DNA of 64,000 bases from Umbelopsis isabellina (taxonomy: Eukaryota > Mucoromycota > Umbelopsidomycetes > Umbelopsidales > Umbelopsidaceae), in NCBI GenBank assembly GCA_016758905.1, contig JAEPQZ010000007.1:743595-807594 (forward strand), read 5' to 3'. Made by a program: the position numbers and the translations under genes. The notes beneath the pieces are model-generated. The model was not told the DNA's origin. It worked only from the letters and a program-made list of their open reading frames with translations, and made no database searches. Below, piece after piece: positions 21,376-33,323 of this stretch (positions within the stretch are counted from its first letter, which is position 1; the number at the start of each line of letters is the position of its first letter).

Positions 21376-24300
21376 TCATGTCAGTTTGTCTACAGGGTAA
21401 AATTGGTCAAGTTTACTAATCCAGTCAATCATGTCTGAACGGTTGGCGGCCTGCATCAAATACGCATTATTGTTGGTGTACAGCGCAAATACGTTGGAAC
21501 GCTGAAAGAGAACATCACATGCTTGTAAGATAATTGCGCGTTTTTCAAATGTCCATAACACAAAAAAAAAAAGAAAAGAACATATGCCTTTACCTGCAGT
21601 AACTCTTCGATATGCTTTTGATGATCGATTCTAACGGCTGCCAAGTTGATCACACCGTGTTCATCAGTTTCTGAATGATTTGCATATATGTATATGTAGG
21701 GCCTATGAATTTTTATTTTTTTTGGTGTAATCTTTAGCATATGTTGCCGACATGATAGTATCGATGACACCAGACGTACCTGCGTATGACAAACCACTTT
21801 TTGGCCCACTTATCTTCTACTGCATTTTCTTGATACATCAAGTATCCTTTCTTTGAAATACTGTCGCTTTGCGTAACTTGCTTTACTTCCGCTGTGAGTT
21901 TCAAGTCACTTCGTGCTGTCTTTTTTCGTGGTTCGGATGCGGTAGAATCTTCCGCATTGGGTGGATCCTGGCTTATAATCATCTGGTGGTTTGGATGTTA
22001 GTTTAAAACATTTGGATACTAGACCAAATAACAAAGTGATGATTACTTCTTTACACCTGTAAGGCTTGGTGCGCCAAATATCCAATACTTTCTTGAGCAG
22101 CTCTATTTGTTTGCTGCTCCACTGTCTATCGTTCGCCGTGGACACCTTTAGGGAGGTGGCGGTTATCTCATTGTCGTCGACGGCAGTAATTTGATTGAGA
22201 TTTAAGATTTGTCGTGTCAGAGCCACTTGATTCTTTCTCCACAACAACTTTTTCATATTGTTGTAATCGTGAACAAGGGAAACACCACGAGGCTGCCAGG
22301 TGCCAAGGCACTCTTCAGCGCGTAGTGGTTTACTCGCTGTATTGAGCCTCCATAGCTCCGTGACTTTTCGCGTCATAGGTGGCCGTAATTTTACCAAAAA
22401 AATTCCGCTACATTTTTTCAACATCTTATGAGAAGCTAAAAGATTGCGTAACTTGGAAGGGTTGCTACTATCTCGTCCTTGGATCTGCACGGCAATATCC
22501 ATCCCGAATTTGACAGGTTGTATACATTTCGTTGCTTCGACCTCCCATTTCAAATGAAGTAGAATACGACTGTTCATGGCAGTGGTTCGATTCAAGAATA
22601 GCGAATCATGTAACGAACTGTCCCATATGCACTGTATGGAGAGAGTGCTCGTGCCATCCCGCAAATATATTATCTTTTGCTGAGGGAGTAGTCTTAGAGG
22701 AATATCTTCATGAGCGGGAGACTCTACAATTCTGCCTTTAGCATCCAACAGGCGTACTTTGCCAATGGTGACTTTCAGCACGCGAGTCCAAGGAAACTGA
22801 CGTCCGGATGTGTGAGACAGCGTTAAATATATTCTTCTTTGCAAACCTTGGTGAAGTAAGAATACCCCCGGATCAACAGAGCTTTGAGAAAGAAGTTGAG
22901 TTGGATTGTAATTGCCATCAGGAGCAAGTTCACAAACTTGAACCCATGCGAGAACATCATGACTTTCAGCTGCTAAAAGTTCCTCCTCGGATCGACGTTC
23001 GACTGTACCATTCCCATTCAATGATGGTGATGATTGAGCTGAGGTCGATTGAGGTGATAATCCGTTAGGCTGCTCACCAACTCGTGGCTTTTCGCGTGAA
23101 GCACTCCAGAGCTCTAGGTGATTCAGTGTGCGAGGTTGAGCTACGCCAAACACTTCAAACACAAGAGGCTCATTCAACATCCTTTCCAACACCTTTTCAT
23201 CGACTGTAATTGCAATGGTTTGAGAATAATCGTATTGAAGAGTTGATGCAGCAAAGTCGCTAACAGGCTCAGTACAAAACACTTTTTCCGCAACTGAGTG
23301 TGGTGAAATGCTTCCGAACGATGACAATTTGAATTGAACATGGACTTGACTATATTCAGATTCAAATATACCATCTACTTCCATGATCTGCACTTGGAAT
23401 GTCAATTCTTCACCAATTCGAAGCCAATTTTCGCCTGTTTCAGATGTAGTGATGCCGCTTCTAGCAATAGGATTGATAGATACGGCCAATGAGCCCTTGC
23501 ATTCTCCAGTAAATCTGCAGTAAACATTTGCTTTGGTCTTGAAAGGCTGCTGGTACACCAAATTACGGGTTGGTGCTATAGCTCTTCCTATGAGCGAATA
23601 CTTTGGCGATGGAATCTCATAGAAAGGATCTTCCCAGTTGAAGTGCTTGCGGTATTGAGGTTTATCGGCGAAATTGTACAGGTTGCGCATTTGATGAAGC
23701 TGCATTCTTAATTTCTCTAAAGACCATGTGTAAAATGCCTGATGCTTGCTATCAAGAACAAGGATGCCAACACATGGTGTTTTCGACGATAGCAAATTAG
23801 CATCGCCGTCGTTATTGTACTGATGTAACGCTGATGTCGTCTCCAAAGAAGACGATGGATTCGAGACATTATCACCTTCTATCACGGTGAATTGATAAAT
23901 AACATCCTTCTCGAGCTCTCGCGAGATGATATTGGCTTCCTTCAGCATAATTGCATTGGTCAACAATGTTTCTGCCATTATGACAAGCCTTTGCTTTTTC
24001 CAGTGCCTAATAGCTTTGTTTACCGCAGATAGCTGATCTGCCGTGTAGAATTCCATTGATGCCGACAGTGGACCAAATGCCATGCCATTCATCATGGTGC
24101 TACCAGTTGGGGATACTTGTAGTGACATGCGATTAATTTTGGCTTCATATTCTTTCTTTTGTTCATCTAGTTGCTGTTGTAGCTGTTCTTTTGCCATCTT
24201 AAGTCTCTCTTCAAGCTCAGCTTGAACAAGCGTATTATCTGTATCAACGCTTTCTAAACCGTCGTCTAAAGTTGTGACCGGAGTAGATGAACTACCATTC

Positions 24301-26675
24301 TGGTAAGAGTTTCGTGATGATGTGTCGTCTTCAAAGTCACCAGCACGACTTTCGGATCTAGTCTTTCTCAAGTTGCGAATTTTTGTGATATCGTCAAATA
24401 ATTTCTCTAGTTCTTCGTCCTTCATGCCACCAAAGTTGGATTCAGCGCTGTAGTAATTGAGCACGGCTTCACGTTTTGCGAAATTCCAGTCAACTACTTC
24501 AGATCCCACAATACTGGCATTTTCTGAAAAGTTTGTTGGAGAGTCAGGTCGCTCGTCATCGAAATCACTTGGGGTGCCGCTCCTTCTAGTAACGGCTGTC
24601 TTTTGCAGATCTCGTTCTCTGCGGACCTCTTCGGGATGGTTAAAGCGGAACACATGATAATCACCGAGAATAATACGATATCCACTCCTTAACCGCCTGG
24701 GATCAGATATTCGCATGCCATTCACCATGGTCATAGATTTTTCATTGGGATGCAGAGTCACAATGCCATTAATGTTCTCGAACTGACAGTGATTGTCGAA
24801 AATATTGGGCCCACTAAGCCTGATGTCTGCAGGCACTTCACTGTCTTGTCGACCAACCCGCGTACTACCTAGTTTGATCTGATACATTAGACATTCGGAC
24901 ATCAGAGGGTCTTCGTTCAAATTGACAAGATGTGGCATCTTCTTGGGAGTGTAGACACCAACATTGTTCTTTTCGACAGCAATGCCAAGTTCCTCTAATG
25001 CTTTTTCTCTCTCTACTTGAATTTGCTCTGTCTTCTTTAACTTTTCTTCCCAGGTTTCGTTTAGTTCATTCAACAATTTTTCAGATGACTGTAGCTGTTC
25101 TACCACTTCTTCGCGCGTCATCTTACGCTCAACTCCTGATTGATCTTTGATGACAATCTCTTGCTTGAGCAAGGCCTGACGAGCAGTGTTAGGCGACATC
25201 GGGCCAGATGATCCTTTGAGATGAGCGCTGCTGGCAGCCATTTGTTCTAATTCTTCCGGCGCGTACACCATAAGCTTGTCGCGTAAAAGATCCAATTCTT
25301 CTTTGAGTTCTCTAATAAGTCTCGCGTTGGGGTCTTCATTGACAACAGCTTTGTTTTTGATCTTTTTAGCTTGATCAGCATATCTCAATGTACTCAGAGT
25401 TTCTTCATAATTGTCAGATGCTGGTGAAATGGCAGCTATCATAGCTGTTTTCGAATTACCACCCAATGAATCCTTGAGTAACCAAGTCAGAACAGAATCA
25501 CGATATGGAATGAAGACCTCTTTCTGCTTCTTTCCTTTCTTCGCAGGCTCGAGTGATGATTGTTCTGCTAATCCGGCGATGACTTTTCCGAGGGTAGTCA
25601 ACGATCGATTGATGTTCGCACCTTCTTTCAACCGCTGGCCGGTAGCGCCAGTGCTGTTGGCTCTTTCACTTCCTGCCAAATCTACCAGACTGATTCTCGC
25701 TACTTTTTCAGTTTCCAGTTTTGTTAATTCATCCAGGCGTTTCTGAGTCAATAAGAGTGTGAAAACTGCATGTGATCGTGAAGATGTCTCGTTCATATTA
25801 GTTGCCGCGACCGTTCGTGCCTAGTTCAAATTGAGTTTAGCCACATGAGGCACAAATGTAGCATAATGCCAAATGTTTATACACAAAACGTTTAATTGCT
25901 GTCATTACCTTGTTTCCTTCATCCATGAGATGCTCAATGTCTGCAAAAGAGTTGACCACCAACCGCGACAAATCTTCAACGTACGGACCCAGGCTAGGAT
26001 GTTCACGCACTTTGAGATTGCCCTTATTTTTGGGGTTGAGAAGATCTCTTACTTTTTCATTGTAAATCTCAATGTATGACACTTCGATTCGATACGTCAA
26101 GTTGTCTGTTGTTTGTCGAGTGATGCGATTGAACATCTCAGAGCATGTTCGCGGGATGATACCTTTATCTTCGCCATATCCCATCATCGAATAAGATTTA
26201 CCTGAGCCAGTCTGGCCATCTGACGAGTTCAAGATTTTAGTATATAATATATATAAAGCACATAAGCTAGACTCCATGTTCTTACAAGCAAAAATACAAC
26301 AGTTATATCCGTCAAACGCATGATCCAACAAGTCTTCTCCCAAATCATTATAAACTGTCGCCTGATCGGCATATTCGGGGTCATTCTTATCTGCTGACCA
26401 GTAAGACTTGTCGAACGTGAATGCTTTGATTTCCTCATCCTTAGCACTGCGTGATTCTGGTGGTTTCGTAAGTATGGTCTGGTTGCCCGTCATGCGGACC
26501 AGGGATGTAGCTCCGCGCGCTTGCTCTGCATTCAGTGAAGAGTTTGGAAGTTAGGTGTTGGATCAGTATGATGTTCTTTTGTTAAGCATTTCAGACACAA
26601 GATTTCAGCTGATGTATCACCTCTGGAGTTGAGCGGGCGACATCTGACTACAACCTTGATGTTGCCTCCACTCAT
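21376..26675 (-). CDS. Kinesin-3 (Unc104/KIF1 type) with FHA and PH domains
   Basis: Seven exons (26675-26621, 26525-26286, 26219-25909, 25820-22057, 21971-21780, 21702-21594, 21501-21376) join in phase and give 1,598 residues. The motor domain starts [18 protein letters not shown] and has the P-loop GQTGSGKSY, switch I NETSSRSH and switch [11 protein letters not shown] neck coiled coil and an FHA domain ([20 protein letters not shown]) follow. The middle stalk matches the KIF1-associated region. The C-terminal PH domain ([36 protein letters not shown]) binds phosphoinositides on cargo membranes. Kinesin-3 moves vesicles and endosomes toward microtubule plus ends in hyphae. The fifth exon uses the acceptor ATAAG (exon start 21971), since the preceding CCAG breaks the frame. 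Length is normal for fungal Unc104. Confidence 0.95.
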
Positions 26676-26862
26676 GATGGACTGGCGGAGTGTGTGAGGG
26701 GTTCAAAAAGGGCAAGTAAGCTAACAAAAAAGATCAGGCACCAAAAAATAATTTTGTACGCGTTGGGATTGCAGGTATTCACTTAAAAATTGGAGAAAAA
26801 GCTTCGAGCAGCGCGTCTCCAGTTGTACAGTGGAGCCTTTAAATGACATTTTACTGAGAAGT

Positions 26863-28138
26863 CTAGTTCATAGTAAACACAACTTTGGTGCAGCCATCTA
26901 ATCTACCATCAAACTTTTTGTACATTTCTACAGCTTCTGTAATAGAAGCTCTATGACTGATGATACTGGTGACTGGATACTTCTTAGCCATCAGCATTGG
27001 GAGTAGCTTGTCCATCATGGCTCGTGAAGGGCAACGTCCGCTTCTATATGTTAGGTTCTTGTCGTACCCATCTCCCGGCGAGAACGGGAAAGTTGGAGCA
27101 GTATGCACGCCTACAGAAGACAACACTCCACCTGGTCGCATCACGGCGTATGCAAGCGACAGAGCACTGGGTTGGCCGACAACCTGTATTGTATTATCGT
27201 TCCTTAGCTCACTCTCGAATAAAAATTATTTGTCACGGTTTTGAAATACTCACCTCCAGTACAATATCTGCACCTCGTCCGCCTGTAGCTTCCTTGACGG
27301 TAGCCTCCACGTCGTCCGCCAGATTTAAGGGAATGGCGCCAAAACGTTCGGCTGCCACTTCAAGTCGTTCTTTCACACTGTCGACAACAAAGACTTGCTT
27401 GGCACCATGTTCCTTAGCGCCTATACAGGCAAGCATACCTACCGGTCCACAACCAATTACTACTGCCACTGCTTCTGATGCATCCATTTCAGTAAGCGCA
27501 GAGAAGCCATTCTGAGCGCAGAAGAATCCGGTACTGAGAATGTCACCAAGAAGAATAGCTTCCTCGTCTCCAACTTGGTCAGGGAGTTTCAAAAGTGACC
27601 CAGAAGCTAATGGAACCCGCACATATTCGGCTTGAGCACCGTCAATGCCCTTTCCCTGTGATTTCCTAATGTAAAACGTTACTTGCACAATCGAACGCGA
27701 CTTGCATTTCACTCTCTATAACCTACCAACCATATAGTTGTCCTTGATCGCAGCGACAACTTAGACCGCGAGTACAGTACCAGCATTCGCCACAACAAGT
27801 GGTAAATCCAGATCCTACTCGATCTCCAACTTTCAAACCTTTCACTGCGTCACCTATTTCTACAATATGTCCCACAAATTCGTGTCCCATCACTGTCATT
27901 GGGTCAAGACCTTTTTCAGCTCCCCTATAAGGGTGAAGGTCGCTGCCTGTGCATAGACGCATAAATTGACCAGTTAGACTAGTGGCGTCTACTATACTTT
28001 CTCAATTGATCAAAAAACTATACCACATAATCCAGCTAAGGAGACTTTGACGATAGCGTCTGTAGACTCTTTAATTGTGGGCTTTTCGATCCTTGAAACT
28101 GCCACCTCGAAAGGTTTTTGAAAAGTAACGGCTAACAT
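26863..28138 (-). CDS. Zinc-dependent medium-chain alcohol dehydrogenase
   Basis: Exons 28138-28024, 27946-27727, 27665-27254 and 27183-26863 join in phase and give 355 residues. The catalytic zinc ligands are in LCGSDLHPY and the signature GHEFVGHIVEIG. The structural zinc lobe is CCGECWYCTRGLSCRC. The NAD(P)-binding fold shows VIGCGPVGMLACIGA and FVVDS. It should oxidise or reduce an alcohol/aldehyde pair; the substrate cannot be told. The Asp at the end of the second beta strand (VVDS) favours NAD over NADP. The sequence is closest by eye to the bacterial-style glutathione-independent or threonine dehydrogenase-like MDR group rather than yeast Adh1. No targeting signal is seen. Confidence 0.9.
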
Positions 28139-28478
28139 AGCAGAGAGAATGGGAGAACAATCGTTCTCGACAAAATTTAACTTTTAATTTGTAACCGAGG
28201 TTATTCGCACTCCGAGGTTTGAAGGAAAAATCAATTATCCACCTTGTAACACACTTAGACCGGACGAAACGCATCAGAAGTAGCAACTGGTATGATAGTA
28301 ATCCCTATGGTTTATGTAACATTACAATCTGTCGCTTATAGAGAGTATTCGGTGAAATATTATATAAAAACGACTTTATACACATTGCTTTGACAGGCGA
28401 AAAATGTGGGGAAGAGAAGCTGAATGAATGAAGGAAGAGGGAGTAAACAAAACGGTATATAGGAGCATGACGGCTATG
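28139..28478. other. ADH upstream region and PP4R3 3' flank
   Basis: About 340 bases lie between the ADH start and the PP4R3 stop, both minus strand. The region is AT-rich and contains nothing else recognisable. Confidence 0.45.
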
Positions 28479-31400
28479 TTATTTAAACTTTTGCTTTTTT
28501 GTATTGAGACTTGCGGCTACGCGTCGAGCTGCTCGCGCTGCCAGCAAGTTACCATCATCATCGTCGTCATCCGAGTGCTGTCGTTTGGGCGGTGGTGGTG
28601 GAGGTCGATCTCCCTGACTGACTTCATCTGCTTTTTTATCTTCTTCATTGACCTCCTCTGTTGATTCAGGCTTTTCCTCGGTGACTTGGTTTTCTTCCTG
28701 CTCTAGCGTGTCGGGTTCAATTTGTTCTTGTTCATTATTAGGTTCTTCTTCCTTCGCTTCTTTGACTTCATCTTCTTCATCTTCATAATCAACCAAAGGT
28801 TTGCCAGCTGCTTCATTGCTTTCCTCATCAGAAGTATTAAAGTATTCTTCCTCCTGATCGTTGACAGTCTCTGAGCCCCATCCTTCATGTTTAGCGGCTG
28901 TCGTACTAAAGCCGAAGGAGCGTATTAGTAAAGTACTTTTTTTAAAAGGCATATTGACATTGCAACGCAATCTATGACTTACGTTCCGGTTCCGACAACA
29001 GCTTCTTCTGTTGGAGGGTCTGGATCAACGTTCTGATCATATCTTGTTCGCAGCTGTGCGAAAACTGTCGAGTACTTGAGGCTGCCAAGTGTATCACCAA
29101 ATTGATTGACAATGTGGCTCACCAGTAACTTCAGATTCTCCTTGCGTATGAATTCTAGAAGCTCTAGGATAGAAGAGTTCAAAAGATTATCTCGGCCTTG
29201 CGTATCCAATAATGTCCGAATGATTGGTTCGAAGACTTGATTTTTGATTAAGTTTCGTAAATAAAAATCATCTTTGGTTCCTACACATGCTCGGAATACT
29301 CTAATTGCGGCTATAAAAGATAATGCATTGGTTCATATTTGAAACGACTCTATGTCTGAGAAGAAAATGAGTATAGAGAACTCACCTGCTTTGACATGCT
29401 GTTGTCTACATCGTAGTAGTTGTGCGACTTTGCTGAAACATGGCGATGAAAGCATGAAATATTTGCTTCGTATGCCATGCTGCCTAATAGCAAAGCATAG
29501 CATATCACAAATGTGTAAACAGCTTTCTGCTTGGTATCGGTCAAGTATCAAGTCCTCAACATCACCTAGTGTGGACGAATTTATGAGTACACAATTCAAT
29601 GCGATGGTATCCTATTCGACGGGACTAATTACCTTTAAGTGGCATAGGCTTTGTTTCAATGTCAAGTAAAGGCTTCACGTATTGTACCATGTATCTGTCG
29701 TAGAACAGCACCAAAAATTGCCCGGCATCAGAATCCTACAGTGTGTCAGAGTTAGCCATCATTTTGAATGGATCCTCAGAATTGCTTGTATCAAATATTC
29801 ATACCCTACTAATTTCAGCCATAACGCTTTCACCAATGCCAGCATTCGTGTCGAGCAACGCTCGCATAACCTCAGCGTATTGCATCTTAATACCTTCGTC
29901 CTCATCCTTGATGAATTGTTCGATGATAACTTCTATTAAAGATGTGCTTGTATCTTTGGGATCTCGTTTGCTTTGATCTACAATGAAGGATCGCACCAGA
30001 TCTGAGTCATGCTCGAGAACCGATTCTAATATCTCGGCACCGGCAAGTCTAACTTTGACATCAGTGTCTGTCAAAGAATATTCGAAAATTTGGAACAAGC
30101 CATGATTACATAGCGAGCTAAAAAAGTTATACAGTCGTCAATATCCACGTGCATACGGCTTACTATTTCTAGTATTGCTTACTTGTACACTTCGGCACGC
30201 GCGCCTATTTGTAAATTCTTGGCAATCGAGCAGAATTCTTGTACAAAAAGAACCACTTCGCGCTTTTTCTCGGTTGGAGCTCTAACGTCAGCCAAGATAC
30301 TAAACAGCGAATTGAGGAATTCCGAGTCACTTTGAAGGTGTGTCACAATGTCAACATGGTTGAAGAAGATCATTGAGTTGATAATTGAGAATGTCGGGTC
30401 GTCAAATACGCGTGCGAGTATCACATCTTTGAGGTATTGTAATCGGAAAGTTTGATGTATCTTCGATTCTACAGACTTGTCGCGAATCGGTACGACCTTC
30501 CAGTAATGATTCAGTAAAAGTCCTTGACTTTGAATTGATCGAATTCAATGACTCACCTGCTTAAACTTTGAGTTATCGGCCAAAAATTCACGATGGTTTG
30601 CTTTCAGTTTTGGGAATTGAGGATCATCTTTTAACACGACGAGATTATTAGCAAAAGCTCCTTCCAAGTAGACACCACAATCTTTGTACTAACATTCCAG
30701 AATACCGACAACACCAAGGATGATTTCATCTTTGATGACATGCTCGATAATGTTATTGTCATTCAATAAAACTTGCAAAAACAGTGTGATCAGATAATGT
30801 TGCAAACTATTAAGCTCCAATTTCAAAAACTTACTTATGCTTTTCATTATATTGTGTAAAACGTGCAATCCATCCAAATCTTCCAAGTCTTCACAGGTCT
30901 CAAAGACAGGTAACAAGCTGTCAATGTAATTCTAACAGCGCGTGACGAATAAGTGTTTGTCGTTAATTGGCGCATCATGCATCAAATACCATACCTCCAT
31001 AATGACGAAAGAAGATAGTCGCTCTTTCTGATCCAATGTCACGCAATCCTTAATAATAGCCTCTATCTTATGAAGATTTGAAATCTCTGGTGGCGGTAAG
31101 GAGACGACGCTGGTGGCCATGAAAGGTTGAGGACTTCCATGAATATCTTCAATGCAATTATGTATTTTGTCAGATGTGATTAAAATAGGTAGAGAAATAA
31201 GGCAAAGATAGTCGTACCTTGGCCAGCAATGGAATGGTCACGTTGAACGTCGCATATATGGTCCCTGTTATAAAAATAATAACACTTAGGAAATGAAGTG
31301 AGTGATGGCACAAGTTCGCAGCGATGACGGTACCATAAAGCTGCACATCCGTCTGCTTCTTGAAAGCTCAACGCTAGATCGACGTCATTGTCCTCGGTCC

Positions 31401-31772
31401 AAACGATCAAAGTTTCTAAACGCAAACATATAGATAAGATGTCTAAATTGAGAGAATTTATAGATCGCTGATCACTTTATGAGCAATACCTTGTTGCTTT
31501 TGATATAGCCTGTTCTTTTCAATTCTCGATTGCAGTAAAATGGATTCGTCAGTCTCTGATTTGACAAGGAATTCGGCATGATCGTCATTCTAAGATAAAA
31601 TGGCGATTAGCTTGTTACACGCAAAATCGATGAAATGTGTTGTTGATCGTGGTCATAAATTCACCTGAACGTATGTACAGTATCCGGTTCCTTTATCTTC
31701 CCAGTTGCTATTCTCTCCTAGCTGATATAGCTTGACGCGATACGACTTTTCAGAGGAAGTCGCATCTGCCAT
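28479..31772 (-). CDS. PSY2: Protein phosphatase 4 regulatory subunit 3 (PP4R3/Psy2)
   Basis: About 14 exons give roughly 800 residues. The N-terminus MADATSSEKSYRVKLYQLGE starts an EVH1/PH-like domain (NWEDKGTGYCTYVQ, TLIVWTEDNDVDLALSFQE). The SMK-1 domain follows (LPPPEISNLHKIEAIIKDC, LEYDPQFP, NHREFLADNSKFKQ, KIHQTFRLQYLKDVILAR). An armadillo-like helical region comes next, and then an acidic tail ending in a proline run and basic KKQKFK, a likely nuclear signal. The subunit targets PP4 phosphatase to substrates such as gamma-H2AX and Rad53 in DNA damage recovery. The intron within the SMK-1 region starts GTTAGT; removing it joins GA AT|AT GAT and restores LEYDPQF. Another intron removes 66 bases to give NIMKSIILLNDNN. 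Confidence 0.93.
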
Positions 31773-33323
31773 ACTATCGAGATGAGAGAGGACAAGCTTT
31801 GGACGGTGTGCGAAAACCCAGCCTGTCCTTTTTTTTTTTTAGTGGAAAAGCAAAATCGAACTTAGTGATTGGCAAAAATTGGAAATTTCAGATGGTGAAC
31901 CAGGCAAAGCGTAGGGCCCATCATACACCATGCCTATTAATAAAGGTATCCCGCGTAGGCCATTACCTTCAATTACACAGTTTCAAAACCTAATCAAGAA
32001 ACGCGCTTTGATGCTATTAAATGCAATATAATTCGGGAGTGGTGACTCCAACAAGCAACATCGTATGTGACAGGTCGCAAAGTTACATCTTGACATAGCC
32101 ACTGTTTCTTACATTTTGACAGCCTAAACGTTGATAATAAACTTGAACATTACTTCATGGTATGTGCCGAAAAAAGCAACAAATCATGCTTATATTCGAG
32201 AGGTAGACTTCTGAATCGCCAGTGAGATTGCATGGAACACGTCTAATAACGCGTCGTGATTAGGAAACAACTTAAAAACGTTTCACTTGACTAAGTAATT
32301 ACACCAATTTTTGGCTGTGCTTACTCGAATTATGACAGAAACTTTGTGTATCTCCTTTTCGTTGAGTTAGATTATGAGTTGGATGATCACAGCGATTTGC
32401 AAGGCAAATGCAATAATATATTAATTGCTGAAATCATTAATCATCTAAGAACTACGGGTATGTCACCATATTGAACGCAGTTCTTTCATGTTGCAAAAGA
32501 TAGAAAACGTCAGCTCTATAATATAGCAGTAAAAGATCGACTACTCATATCCTTCTTTTCATTTTCATCTCATTTTCGTTTAATTTTCAAGTTCTCTTTG
32601 GTTTCATTGTTCTGATGATATATTATAAAGTTTTAATTTATTTTTGTTTTCAACATGGCGTTGAAAATCAGTTGTTAGATAGATAAATGGATGCGCACCT
32701 TGTCTCAGACCTTGATTACAAGCATACTTTGATTTCTAACAAGGAGCACAGGGTTGTAGGGTTCTTGAGCTTCTAAAATTAATATCGAGTCCTTTGAAAT
32801 TAAATCATTTTCAGTTGTTGGAACATTTGCTATTCCTTGATGCCTTCAATATACAATGTTCCATTATTCAAATGAGGTAATTTGCTTCGTCATCCCATTG
32901 GTGCAGCAACAGTTGGGCAACTGGTGTACTTTTTGTGTCAGCCAAAACACAAAAAAACTGGGCCGATATGTTCAGCCTTTTGTACGACAATGAACAATTT
33001 GAAGGCAAAAGAAGAATAATGTTGTATTCATATCATAGAAGCCTGGACTTACTCAGAGCATAAAATAGAACCTTTGCTTCCGTAAGCATTCTCTATAATC
33101 TTGTTTCATTTTTTTACTCAAGGGCATTCTTAGCCCGTAGCCAAGGCAGAGTGATTTGTGATTTTCTATTTTAGGGAAGATATCAAAACAATGGATCAGA
33201 ATAGGCTCGAGTTCAGCAAAGATTTTATATTTATTCGATATCGATACGTATTTTGAAATTCTTTTCCTTCCTTCATCTGTTTGTTGCAATAGCAAGCTCA
33301 ATAGGGCTTTTTCTTTACATATC
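31773..33323. other. Long divergent intergenic region
   Basis: About 1.55 kb lies between the starts of PP4R3 (-) and the polytopic membrane protein (+). It is strongly AT-rich. A 90-residue minus-strand frame at 33053-33325 has no recognisable domain and overlaps the next gene's promoter. No RNA gene or repeat was seen. Confidence 0.5.

Noticed and set aside
21456-21809. A 117-residue minus-strand frame across the kinesin 3' exons
   Set aside because: It reads through two introns of the kinesin PH domain; the spliced frames explain the region better.
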